From Isosphaeraceae bacterium (GTDB lineage Bacteria; Planctomycetota; Planctomycetia; Isosphaerales; Isosphaeraceae): 42,117 nt of DNA. Under the pieces are notes generated by a model. The model had not been told where the DNA came from and did no database searches. It saw nothing but the letters and a program-made list of their open reading frames with translations. Where the stretch lies: assembly GCA_031291845.1 (NCBI GenBank), contig JARLIH010000324.1:1-42117 (forward strand), read 5' to 3'. A program made the translations under genes and the position numbers. Numbering within the stretch: position 1 is the first letter of the stretch; the number at the start of each line of letters is the position of its first letter. This document shows, one piece after another, positions 16,228 through 25,512 of this stretch.

Positions 16228-19200
16228 TCAAGAGATTCTCTGCGTGAGGGCTGCCGACGTGCTCGCCTGGTCACCGGCGTCCCCGCCGTAAACGACGTAG
16301 ATCGAATGCGTCCCCCTGGACAAGGTGGACGTCTTGAAGGTCGCGACTCCGTTGTTCAGCGTGGCCGTGCCGAGGACGGTCGTTCCGTCAAAGAAGGTCA
16401 CCAGGCCTGTCGGCACCCCGGTACCCGGCGAGACGACGTTGACCGTCGCTGTGAAAGTCACGACGCTACCAGGTCTCGCGCTCGACTGTGAGGATCTCAA
16501 TGCGGACCTGGTGGCAGCCTGCACGGACTGGCTCAAGGGAGTCGATGTGCTGGCCTGGTCGTTCGCGTCGCCACTGTAAACCGCCGTGATGGAATGCGCG
16601 CCTTGGCCGAGGTTGGACCGAGTCAAGGCCGCAACCCCGTTGACGAGCGAGACGGTCCCCAACACGGTGTTTCCGTCCTTGAAGGTCACCGTCCCGGTCG
16701 GCGTTCCCTTCCCTGGGGCAGTGACCGCCACACTCGCCGTGAACGTGACCGTCTGCTTCAAGACGGACGGGTTCGCCGAGGAGGTGACCGCTGTGACTGT
16801 GGCGTCCTTGTTGACGGTCTGCGTCCACGGCGAAGACATGCTCGTCACGTCGTTCGCGTCGCCACCGTAAACCGCCGTAATACTATGAGTGCCCAGCGCC
16901 AGTCCCGCGGCGGTGTAGTGCGCAATGCCGCCGGTCAGCGGTGCGGTCCCCAGAACGGTCGACCCATCCTTGAACGTCACCGTTCCCGAAGGCGCCCCTC
17001 CGCCCGGCGCCACCGCGGAAACCGTCGCGGTGAAGGTCACCGCCTGCCCCACGACCGACGAGGAAGACGGAGACGCGATCGTCGTCATCGTCGCAGCGCG
17101 ATTGACCGTCTGCGACTGGGCCGGCGACGTACTGGCGAGGTTCGCAGCGTCGCCACTGTAGAACGCGGTGATCGAGTGGCTGCCAACACCGAGCGCCGAG
17201 GTCGCGACGCTGGTGACCCCTCCATTCAAGGTCCCTGTCCCGATCGGACTGGAGCCGTCGTAGAAGGTAACCGTCCCCGTCGCCAGCCCAAAGTACGGCG
17301 CGACCGGCGCCACGCTGGCGGTGAAGGTCACCGCCTGGCCGACCACCGACGGGTTGGGCGACGAAGTGATCGTCGTGGTCGTCGCTTCGGGGCTAACCAC
17401 CTGCGACAAGGCCGCCGAGCTGCTTCCCAGCTCGTTCGGATCGCCGCTGTAGACGGCTGTGATCGGGTCATTTCCCGCGGGAAGCGTGGCGATCGTGACC
17501 GACGCGTGCCCCGTGATATCGACGCCCTGCGTGCTGAGCGCCTTGGTTCCTGACCAGAACGTCACCGTCCCAGACGGCGTGCCGGCCCCCGGCGCGGAGA
17601 CGCTCACGAAAGCAGTCAACGTCACCGATTGCGTGAACACCGAGGGATTGGTCGACGACGTCACGCTGGTGGTCGTGGTGTCGGCACTCACCGATTGTGA
17701 GAGGACCGCCGACGTGCTACTCGCGTTCAGGGAGTCGCCGCCGTAAAGGACCGTGACGTTGTGACTGCCCAGGCCAAGACCCGACGTCACAAAGGAAGCA
17801 TGACCCGTATTATCGAGGGACACGGCCGCCAGCAGACTGGAACCGTCATCGAAGTAGACGGTCCCCGAGGGTGTCGACGCTCCCGCCCAAGGCGTGCCCA
17901 GAGCCACGGCGGCCGTGAACGTGACCGACTGTCCCACAACCGAGGAAGCAACCGTCGACGTGACGACCGTCGTCGTGGCGTTCAGGTTGACTGTCTGGGC
18001 CAACCCGGGCGAGATGCTGCCCTCGTCATTGGCGTCGCCGTTGTAGACGGCGGTAATGAGGTGGCTCCCCGCTGGCAGGGTCGTCGTGGTGAAGGTGGCC
18101 GAGGCGGCGGCAAGAGGCGCCGAGCCCAGCACCGTCCCATGGTCCATGAACGTCACCGTCCCAGACGGAGTCCCCGCGCCGGGAGCGACGACGATCACGC
18201 TCGCCGTGAACGTCACCGCCTGACCCGCCAGTGCCGGCGTCCCCGAGGAGACAATGGCCGTCGTTGTCGTGTTGACGTTGATCCCCTGGGACAGGCTTAA
18301 GGACGTACTGGCTTGGTGGACCGCATCACCACCGTAGGTCGCCGTGATCGAATGGCTGCCGAGCGCCAGTGAGGACGTCGTCAGCGTGGCCTGGCCGTCA
18401 CTCAGGGGGACCGTCCCCAAGACCGTCGAGCCATCAGCGAACGTGACTGTTCCCATCGGCGTCCCCGCGGCTGGGAGAGAGCCCACCACGGCCGCAGCAA
18501 ACGTCACCGATTGTCCGACCAGCGCCGGGGATGCAGAGGATGTCAGCGTCGTCGTCGTCGCATCGAGGACAATTACCTGCGATAGCATCGATGACGTGCT
18601 CGTTAGGTCATTTGCGTCACCGTTGTAGACGGCCGTGATCGCATGCGTGCCCAGGGTAAGCGAAGACGTTGTCAGCGTCGCCTGCCCCGTACCGTCCAGC
18701 GCTGCCGTCCCGAGCACCGTCGATCCATCGCTGAAAGTCACCGTCCCCGTCGGGATCTCCGTGACGTTCACGAGCGGGAAGGCGACCGCGGTGAAGGTCA
18801 CGGGCTGGCCGACAACAACGTCCTGAGCCGACGACGAGAGCGACACCGCCGTCGGGTCGGGATTGACCGTCTCAGCGAACGATTGCGACGCACTCCCCTG
18901 GTCGTTCGCGTCTCCGTTGTAGACCGCGCTCAGCGAGTGATCACCCACCGCCAGGGCGGAAGCAGTGAATTGGGCGAAGCCCGACGAGTCCAGCGTCTGC
19001 GTGCCGATCACCGTGCCGCCGTCCAGGAACGTGACGGTGCCCGTCGGCGTGCCCGTGCCGGGCGAACTCACGAGGACAGTCGCATCGAGCTTGATGGACT
19101 GACCGACGTCGATCGACGAGGGCCCTTCGATCCCCAGCAGTACGGACGTCGCGGCGAGCGGGTTCACCTGAATCGTCACGGTGGCGACGTTGCTGTCCTC

Positions 19201-21633
19201 CGCACCGTCGTTGGCTTTGTACGTAAAACTGTCGGTCCCCGAAAAACCCGCCGCCGGTTGGTACACGAACGACCCGTCCGCGTTGAACGTCAAGGCGCCT
19301 GAGGAGGGGTTTGCGACCAAGACGGCGGTCAGCGCGTCTCCGTCCGGGTCGCTCGCGGATGCCAGCACACCTGGCGCAGCGGTCGTCAGGGTGCCGTCCT
19401 CTTCCACAGTGTACGAGACGTTCGAAACGACCGGAGGTGCGTTGACCGTCAATGTGACCGTCGCCGGGCTGGAGCCTGCCTGACCGTCGTTGGCCTGGTA
19501 GGTGAAGCTGTCGGGACCGTAGTAGCCCGACGCGGGCGTGTAGGTGAACGAGCCGTCAGGGTTCACGACGACAGCGCCATGGGCCGGCCCGGCGACGAGG
19601 CTGGCCGAGAGCGACAGGCCGTTCGGGTCCGTAGCGCCGACCAGCAGGCCCCCCCCTGCGCTCTCGGTCAGCGACTGGTTCTCATTCGCGGTGTACGCCT
19701 GATTGACCACCAAGGGGAGCCCGTAAACCGTCAGGCTGACCGTCGCAACGTTCGAGTTGAGTTGGCCGTCGTTGGCCTGATAGGTGAAGCTGTCGGGACC
19801 GTAGTAGCCCGACACGGGCGCGTAGGTGAACGAGCCGTCGGCGTTGAGCGTGACCGCTCCATGGCTCGGACCGGAGACAAGTTGGGCGGTGAGCGGATCG
19901 CCGTCGGGGTCCGAGTCGTTGAACAGCACTCCCTCGGGCTGGTTGAGGGAGGAGTTGTAGGCGACCTCCCCGGTCAGTGCCGGAGTTGCCCCCTCACTAT
20001 GCTGCGTGAACGTCGCCGCGAACGCGACGATCTTGCCGCTCGCATCGTAGACGGCTTGGAGCACCGTGAACTGGCCGGTCAGCGTGTTGCTCCCGCGTCC
20101 GTCGCCCGCGATGTCGAGCCCGGGCTGGGTCCCCGTCTCGAACGGCCAGCGCACCGCGCCGGTGTAGCTTCCCGGCGTAAGCCTCCCATAATTTGGGGCC
20201 GCGAAATCAAGCGACCACGACTCGCCCGCCGGGCCCGAGACGTCGACCTCGACCGTGTTCGTGTACGCGCCACCGCTACGGACCTGGGCCGTGATCGTGC
20301 TGCCGCTTGGGGTAAAGTTGTACGACTTGCCCGCACCGATATAGTCGCCCGGCTGGCTATTCATGGTCACGAACGTCTGGCCCGCGGCGGTCGTCAGCGA
20401 CGTGTTTTCCACGAGCGTGTAGGCGTCGTTCGCCGCCAAGGGCGGCTGGTTGACGTGGCTGACGGTGATCGTGTCGGTGACGTAGGTGCTGTTGGCCTGG
20501 CCATCGGTGACGTAATAGTTGAACGAGTCGGTGCCGTAAAAATTGTGTGTCGGTACATAGGTGAACGAGCCGTCTTCGTTCACCGTGAGCGTGCCGTGGC
20601 TCGAGTACGAAGTCACCACGGGGGTCAGGGCCAGGCCGTTCGGGTCGGTATCATTACCCAGGATGCCCGGAGCGCTTACGATCAGCGTGGTATTCTCGGG
20701 CGTCGTGTAGCTGTCGGCGACGGCTTTGGGAACGCTCGACTGGACGCTGCCGAAGTCGATGCCCGACGCGGTCGAAGTCCCGGACGTCGTGACCGAAACA
20801 TTGCGAAACTGGTGGTAATCGGACGTGCCCGTCGACTTCCAGGTCACCGACGTGAGGTTAGTGAATCCCGTAAATGTCTCCGTCTGGAACCCAAGCTGGT
20901 TGCTCAGCGTGAACGACTGCTGGACCTGCGAACCGTCAGCGCGCGTCCCCGTAAACGTCACGGTCGGGGTATAGATGCTGTTCCAGATCGTCGAGAGGTC
21001 GATCGAACTGAGCGTGAAGGGGCCGCCGTTGTCCGGTGTGAGCGAGATGGTCACCGGCGCCCACTCCGACGTCAGTGCGGGCGCCCCCGCGTAGCGCACG
21101 GTGTCCGTGCTCCCGTAGATCCGGAAGACGTCCGACGGCTGCCCTTGGACCGAGGTGTTGAACGTGAAACCGTCCTCGTGATACGGACCGATCGTCTTAT
21201 CGGCCGTGGTCGCCAAATTGTCAAACGTAAAGACGTGCGAGCTCGCGGCCGTCAGGGTCACCGCTTGCTCGCGAACCGACCCGGGCGCCGACTGCTGCCA
21301 GCCCGACGGGAGCACCTCCGCGACGTAATACGTCCCCGGCACAAGGCCGCTGAACGAGTAAGAACCGTCGGCCCCCGTCGTGGTCGAAACCTCCCCGTTG
21401 TCGAGGACGCCGTCCTGGTTCTGGTCGAGAAAGACCGTCCGCCCGACGAGCGCCGGCTCACCAGTCTGCCGCGCGCCGTCGCCGTTGAGGTCGTTCCAGA
21501 GCGTGCCTTGGATCGAACCGGTCGCGGGAGCAATTCGCGTTTCCAGCCACTCCAACACCAGCCGAGCCCGTGACGCCCGACGAGTTGATCGGAACCGACA
21601 ATGACGGCGGGAGCAACCTTGCGGATGCGTCAT
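16228..21633 (-). CDS. Giant surface protein with SdrD-B, cadherin-like and ten Ig-like repeats
   Basis: This 1801-residue protein is probably exported and acts at the cell surface, most likely as an adhesin or structural protein. Near the N-terminus a basic stretch is followed by LVLEWLETRIAPA, the LExLExRxxPA-type motif common on large planctomycete surface proteins. Next come an SdrD B-like domain (about residues 38-110; WNDLNGDG, DQNQDGVLDNGE), a beta-rich region, four cadherin-like repeats (about 300-828; DSFTYQANDGQ type) and ten Ig-like repeats of about 97 residues (about 830-1800; PTGTVTF.DG...H.ITAVY.GD type). The second cadherin-like repeat carries a nested domain of about 150 residues. 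The start at 21633 follows GGAG by seven bases; the frame is open 24 codons further upstream. No transmembrane anchor is seen. The repeats diverge in sequence, so a recent expansion is unlikely. Confidence 0.9.
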   Translation of the reverse strand: MTHPQGCSRRHCRFRSTRRASRARLVLEWLETRIAPATGSIQGTLWNDLNGDGARQTGEPALVGRTVFLDQNQDGVLDNGEVSTTTGADGSYSFSGLVPGTYYVAEVLPSGWQQSAPGSVREQAVTLTAASSHVFTFDNLATTADKTIGPYHEDGFTFNTSVQGQPSDVFRIYGSTDTVRYAGAPALTSEWAPVTISLTPDNGGPFTLSSIDLSTIWNSIYTPTVTFTGTRADGSQVQQSFTLSNQLGFQTETFTGFTNLTSVTWKSTGTSDYHQFRNVSVTTSGTSTASGIDFGSVQSSVPKAVADSYTTPENTTLIVSAPGILGNDTDPNGLALTPVVTSYSSHGTLTVNEDGSFTYVPTHNFYGTDSFNYYVTDGQANSTYVTDTITVSHVNQPPLAANDAYTLVENTSLTTAAGQTFVTMNSQPGDYIGAGKSYNFTPSGSTITAQVRSGGAYTNTVEVDVSGPAGESWSLDFAAPNYGRLTPGSYTGAVRWPFETGTQPGLDIAGDGRGSNTLTGQFTVLQAVYDASGKIVAFAATFTQHSEGATPALTGEVAYNSSLNQPEGVLFNDSDPDGDPLTAQLVSGPSHGAVTLNADGSFTYAPVSGYYGPDSFTYQANDGQLNSNVATVSLTVYGLPLVVNQAYTANENQSLTESAGGGLLVGATDPNGLSLSASLVAGPAHGAVVVNPDGSFTYTPASGYYGPDSFTYQANDGQAGSSPATVTLTVNAPPVVSNVSYTVEEDGTLTTAAPGVLASASDPDGDALTAVLVANPSSGALTFNADGSFVYQPAAGFSGTDSFTYKANDGAEDSNVATVTIQVNPLAATSVLLGIEGPSSIDVGQSIKLDATVLVSSPGTGTPTGTVTFLDGGTVIGTQTLDSSGFAQFTASALAVGDHSLSAVYNGDANDQGSASQSFAETVNPDPTAVSLSSSAQDVVVGQPVTFTAVAFPLVNVTEIPTGTVTFSDGSTVLGTAALDGTGQATLTTSSLTLGTHAITAVYNGDANDLTSTSSMLSQVIVLDATTTTLTSSASPALVGQSVTFAAAVVGSLPAAGTPMGTVTFADGSTVLGTVPLSDGQATLTTSSLALGSHSITATYGGDAVHQASTSLSLSQGINVNTTTTAIVSSGTPALAGQAVTFTASVIVVAPGAGTPSGTVTFMDHGTVLGSAPLAAASATFTTTTLPAGSHLITAVYNGDANDEGSISPGLAQTVNLNATTTVVTSTVASSVVGQSVTFTAAVALGTPWAGASTPSGTVYFDDGSSLLAAVSLDNTGHASFVTSGLGLGSHNVTVLYGGDSLNASSTSAVLSQSVSADTTTTSVTSSTNPSVFTQSVTLTAFVSVSAPGAGTPSGTVTFWSGTKALSTQGVDITGHASVTIATLPAGNDPITAVYSGDPNELGSSSAALSQVVSPEATTTTITSSPNPSVVGQAVTFTASVAPVAPYFGLATGTVTFYDGSSPIGTGTLNGGVTSVATSALGVGSHSITAFYSGDAANLASTSPAQSQTVNRAATMTTIASPSSSSVVGQAVTFTATVSAVAPGGGAPSGTVTFKDGSTVLGTAPLTGGIAHYTAAGLALGTHSITAVYGGDANDVTSMSSPWTQTVNKDATVTAVTSSANPSVLKQTVTFTASVAVTAPGKGTPTGTVTFKDGNTVLGTVSLVNGVAALTRSNLGQGAHSITAVYSGDANDQASTSTPLSQSVQAATRSALRSSQSSARPGSVVTFTATVNVVSPGTGVPTGLVTFFDGTTVLGTATLNNGVATFKTSTLSRGTHSIYVVYGGDAGDQASTSAALTQRIS

Positions 21634-21907
21634 TTGGTCTCTCCACGAAAGAGCGTTGAGGTCCACCGGATCGGCGCGCAGCCGACCCGTCGTGGGGGGG
21701 TCCACCGTTCCGCTGACAGTACGAGAGAGCTCGCTACGATCTGAGGCTGAGCGATCTCCGGCGCTTCGGTTGCGACGAAAATCCTTGATCGCGCGCCGTC
21801 GATAAAATGATCTTTTCTCATCTTACCTGTGCCGGAAGTCGCACGACAAACTCCTTATAGCAAGCTCAAAGCGCCGGCTCAAGCGATTTTTTTATGAAGA
21901 CAATCGC

Positions 21908-22561
21908 TCACTCGTCCCCAAATCCTTCTCGGAGACGAAGGGGGGATTTCGGGCCCACCTCGTTCCGTCCCGCATCGAGCCGGCGCGCGTAGATCGGGAA
22001 CGAACCTTGCCGCTCAAAGTACCGGTCGTCGAACGCGGTCAAGCTGGTCGCGTCGGAGCGCGATTGCGCGGCGACGTGGGTTAGACCGTCCCGTTCAAAG
22101 CGCCGAACGACCTCGGCCAGAAGGGTCGCACCGTCGGCCTCGTCGCGGAAGACAACGGAAAACATGCCATTCACACGTTTATGCCGTTCGCTTTCCGTCC
22201 CCATCGCGCCGAGCCGGAAGCAATGCCGCCCACGCCTCGGCCGCACCCGGGCGGACTGTCCTGCGCGCACCGCCTCCAACAGCGGGGCACGCAGGTCCGG
22301 GGCGTCCGGCAGGCACCAGGGGTAGCTGATCCGTCCGTTCGGGTTGAACACGGCATAGTCGGCCAAAGCGCCATCGCGCTCGGCGTAGAACTTCGCGCCC
22401 GGGCCGGGGTCCGACGCCTGGTATCGCCGGGCGATCTCCGCGGCCGAAGCCGGCTTGATGCCCGGCAGGCCCCCCGTAGCGTGGTTGTAGATCCGCGCTT
22501 GCGCCTCTATGGCTCCCCGCTCGCCATCGTGGTCCCACCCGGCGCGTCTGTCACGGGCCAT
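21908..22561 (-). CDS. Hypothetical protein, possibly a damaged GNAT-like gene
   Basis: This 217-residue frame is not recognised with confidence. Its first half (IYNHATGGLPGIKPASAAEI, KFYAERDGALADYAVFNPNG, then ISYPWCLP) resembles the start of an N-acetyltransferase-type protein. The following segment, rich in arginine (RVRPRRGRH), looks out of frame: another frame over 22190-22260 reads GAAEAWAALLPARRDG, which fits an acetyltransferase strand better. The C-terminal part (VVFRDEADGATLLAEVVRRF) again looks like protein. A pair of compensating frameshifts is one explanation. No ribosome-binding site is seen at 22561, and the frame stays open upstream. The gap 21634-21907 before the giant gene holds its leader and no other gene. 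Confidence 0.4.
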   Translation of the reverse strand: MARDRRAGWDHDGERGAIEAQARIYNHATGGLPGIKPASAAEIARRYQASDPGPGAKFYAERDGALADYAVFNPNGRISYPWCLPDAPDLRAPLLEAVRAGQSARVRPRRGRHCFRLGAMGTESERHKRVNGMFSVVFRDEADGATLLAEVVRRFERDGLTHVAAQSRSDATSLTAFDDRYFERQGSFPIYARRLDAGRNEVGPKSPLRLREGFGDE

Positions 22562-22665
22562 CCCAGCCAGCGCCTTGAGAACGCCGCCGGGCCGAGTACG
22601 ATGGGTCCCTGCGCACGCCTTTCGCGTTCGGGCGCGCGCACGACCTACGTGGGAGCCTCCGACCG

Positions 22666-25134
22666 ATGCCCAACCGCCTCCTCCCGCCCAAAGCCCGCCC
22701 CGCCCTGGTAACCCTCGGCCTGCTCGCGACCCTCGTTCCCCCGCCCGCCCGCGCTGACGATCCCGTCACGCGACTCTACACCGCGAGCGAGCTCCCCCGC
22801 CTCGCCCAGGGAGTCGCGCTCCCCCGCGAGGGTTCGTACACCCTCAAGGTCTGGGCCCCCGAACGCCAGCGCTGGTCGCTCGCCGTCGAGGGGGCAACCG
22901 TGACGCTCACCCCGAAGGACGAGGGAAACACCACCGCGCCCACTTGGCAGACCGTCGGCACCGTACCCGTCGCCGCCAAAACGCCACTCAAGCTCGTCGT
23001 CGCCCGCCCCAAGGAAGCGCCCGCAACCGACAAGGACCAGCCGAAAACCAAAGACAAAGAGAAGAAGGGTGCGCCCCCGGTTCCGGCCATCGTGGCGCTA
23101 TCGACCGATCCCTCCTACGACCCCGGCCTCGCGCTCGAGGTCGTCCGCGGCCGGCTCGACTCGGTCGAGCCCCCCGCCGACCCCCGGCGCACGAAGGTTC
23201 GGACGAACTGGGAAGGTGCCGACTTCAAGGCGCCGGTCTCCGCGGAAGCCTGGCGCGAACGAGCCCGGGCCGTCCGCACCCACCTCAACATCACGACCGG
23301 TCTCTGGCCCGAGTTCCCCCGCACGCCGCTGAACCCCAAGGTCTACGGCAAGCTCGAGCGCGACGGCTACACGATCGAGAAAGTCGTGCTCGAGACGTTC
23401 CCCGGTTTCACGCTCAGCGGCAATCTCTATCGCCCTACCGGCAAGACCGGCAAGCTCCCCGGCATGCTCTGCCCGCACGGCCACTGGCCCGTCGGCCGCG
23501 TCGAGCCCGAAGTCCAGCAGCGCTGTATCCGCTGGGCCAAGCTCGGGTGCGTCGTCTTTCTGTACGACATGGTCGGCCGCGCCGACGGCGAGCCCTTCGG
23601 CCACGCGTTTCTCAACGACCGCCTGAACCGTTGGGGCCTGAGCCTCGTCACGCTCCACACCTGGGACAGCCTCCGCGCGCTCGATTGGCTCACGAGCCTC
23701 CCCGACGTCGACCCCGCGCGCATCGGCTGCACGGGCGAGTCGGGGGGCGGCACGCAAACGTTCCTGCTCACGGCGCTGGACGACCGCATCAAGGTCGCCG
23801 CCCCCGTCGTGATGGTCTCCGACACCTTCCAGGGCGGCTGCACCTGCGAGAACGCCGCCGGCCTGCGCCACGGGACCGACAACGTCGAGTTCGCCGCCCT
23901 GACCGCCCCGCGCCCGCTAAAGCTCGTAGGAGCCACCGGCGACTGGACGGCCAAGACGATGACCAACGCCTACCCGGCCATCCGCGGCGTCTATGCCCTC
24001 CTGGGTACGACCGACCGCGTCAGTGCCGACGTGTTCGACTTCCCCCACAACTACAACCAGACCACCCGCAACGCCGTCTACGGTTTCATGGCCAAGTGGC
24101 TCCTCGGCATCGACGACGCCTCCAGCACCAAGGAACGCCCGCAGATGCCCGAGCGGGCCCAGGATATCTACACGTTCGACACCGAGCATCCCGCCCCCTG
24201 GGGCTACAACCGCCCCGATCAGCTCGAAGCTTACCTCGTACGAACCCGCCAGCAGCAAATCGCCTCCCTCGCCCCCTCGGCAAACGCCGAAGCCGCGGCC
24301 CCCTGGCAGGCGGCCCGTTCGCTGCTCCTGACCATCCTGCGAGAGCGCGTCGGGCTCGTGAACCCGGGACCGTCGGAACTGACATCCGTTGAGGTGCGCC
24401 GGGCGTCGCGGGAGGGCCTGACGATCGTCCACACCAACGTCGGCCGCAAGGCGACGGGGGAACGGATCCCGGTCGTCCGACTCATCCCCGCACACCCCTC
24501 CGGCCGGCTGACCGTGATCGCCAGCCCGCACGGCAAGGCGCACCTCGTCGCCGAGGACGGCCGGCCGATCCCGCTGGTGCGCAACCTGCTGGAACGCGGG
24601 CAGAGCGTCGTCGGCTTCGACCCCTTGTTCGTCGGCGAGTCGCAAGACCCCGCGGCCCCCGCCGACCACCGGCCCGACACCGTGCACTACGAGGCCTACA
24701 ACCCCGCCCTCCCCTGCGACCAGTTGCAGGACCTCGCCACGGTGCTCGCGTGGTCACGCTCGCAGCCCGACGTGCGCGAAGTGAGTCTCGTCGGTGAAGG
24801 GCGCTCGGGCCCCCAGGTTCTGCTGGCCCGACCCGTCCTGGACGGAGTCGCCCGGACCGTCGTGAACCTCCATGAATCCGCGGACGGCGACGGCTCTGCG
24901 GCCCCGACCGACACCACCGAATTCCCCGGGCTGCTCCAGTTCGGCGGCTTGAAGGTCGCCGCCGCGCTGAGCGCCCCCGCCCCCCTTTGGATCTACAGGA
25001 CCGGCCCGGCGTTCGACCGCGCCTGGCCCGAAAAGGCGTACTCACGGGACGACGCCGGCTTCGCGCTCCGTCTCGACGCCGACCGGCCCGACCCGGCCGT
25101 CATCGCCCGCTGGATCGACACCGGCGAACGCTGA
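22666..25134 (+). CDS. Secreted alpha/beta hydrolase (acetyl-xylan-esterase-like), two-lobed
   Basis: This 822-residue exported protein has a signal peptide (residues 1-30, ending PPPARA) and then a beta-rich N-terminal domain with a lysine-rich linker (near 120-140). The alpha/beta hydrolase domain spans about 240-480. The nucleophile elbow is GESGGG with Ser359, and the substrate-side block TCENAAGLRHGTDNVEF follows. The second half (about 540-822) looks like a degraded hydrolase lobe: VTVIASPHGKAHLV and VVGFDPLFVGESQD are like strand turns, but GEGRSGPQVL has no clear serine elbow. Relatives are annotated as acetylxylan esterases or dienelactone-hydrolase-like proteins; the substrate is unknown. 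GGGAG at 22651-22655 supports the start. The gene diverges from the hypothetical at 21908. Confidence 0.85.
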   Translation: MPNRLLPPKARPALVTLGLLATLVPPPARADDPVTRLYTASELPRLAQGVALPREGSYTLKVWAPERQRWSLAVEGATVTLTPKDEGNTTAPTWQTVGTVPVAAKTPLKLVVARPKEAPATDKDQPKTKDKEKKGAPPVPAIVALSTDPSYDPGLALEVVRGRLDSVEPPADPRRTKVRTNWEGADFKAPVSAEAWRERARAVRTHLNITTGLWPEFPRTPLNPKVYGKLERDGYTIEKVVLETFPGFTLSGNLYRPTGKTGKLPGMLCPHGHWPVGRVEPEVQQRCIRWAKLGCVVFLYDMVGRADGEPFGHAFLNDRLNRWGLSLVTLHTWDSLRALDWLTSLPDVDPARIGCTGESGGGTQTFLLTALDDRIKVAAPVVMVSDTFQGGCTCENAAGLRHGTDNVEFAALTAPRPLKLVGATGDWTAKTMTNAYPAIRGVYALLGTTDRVSADVFDFPHNYNQTTRNAVYGFMAKWLLGIDDASSTKERPQMPERAQDIYTFDTEHPAPWGYNRPDQLEAYLVRTRQQQIASLAPSANAEAAAPWQAARSLLLTILRERVGLVNPGPSELTSVEVRRASREGLTIVHTNVGRKATGERIPVVRLIPAHPSGRLTVIASPHGKAHLVAEDGRPIPLVRNLLERGQSVVGFDPLFVGESQDPAAPADHRPDTVHYEAYNPALPCDQLQDLATVLAWSRSQPDVREVSLVGEGRSGPQVLLARPVLDGVARTVVNLHESADGDGSAAPTDTTEFPGLLQFGGLKVAAALSAPAPLWIYRTGPAFDRAWPEKAYSRDDAGFALRLDADRPDPAVIARWIDTGER

Positions 25135-25158
25135 ACCCCGACGCGCGCTGACCTGTGG

Positions 25159-25192
25159 GGTGCATGAAATGCACCGGTGCGTTCCACGCACC
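25159..25192. repeat. Two tandem perfect hairpins with 3-base loops
   Basis: GGTGCAT-GAA-ATGCACC (25159-25175) is followed with no gap by GGTGCGT-TCC-ACGCACC (25176-25192). Both have perfect 7-base stems and nearly the same sequence. They start 24 bases after the hydrolase stop and have no T-tract. They may end transcripts or protect mRNA ends, but they look like a dispersed repeat unit. The rest of 25135-25512 has no gene that could be supported. Confidence 0.65.
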
Positions 25193-25512
25193 CGACACCA
25201 ATACAGCCTGGCCCCACCACCACGTCTCCAAAGACTCGCGCAACCCATTCCACCCGCGGTCCCGGTCGACCCATCAAGGGGACGACCGGGCCCTCTCGTC
25301 ATTGGCGCATCCCCACTGATCGCTCGTGCGCACGCTCGGTCGCGTTGACGCCGCGCGCACGTGTTGGGGAATCGAGGAAACGTCCGTGTTGATTTTTCGC
25401 CACCTCTCCCTGGTCCCACGGGAAGGCGACTTATATTCGGCACTTACCAAACGGGGGCCACACCAAACACCCGCCAGGCCGGAGCAGAGGCTCAAGCCGA
25501 AGGACCACCTTG

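Noticed and set aside
16200..16240. A possible terminator after the giant gene (six T on the minus strand)
   Set aside because: The T-run is present but no convincing GC-rich stem precedes it.
19579..21573. A 664-codon plus-strand open frame
   Set aside because: It is antisense to the giant surface protein, whose repeats are unmistakable, and it is arginine- and glycine-rich without motifs.
16228..21633. The regularly spaced repeats of the Ig-like region as a CRISPR array
   Set aside because: The repeats are about 290 bases long, coding and diverged; no short direct repeats with unique spacers or cas genes exist in the window.
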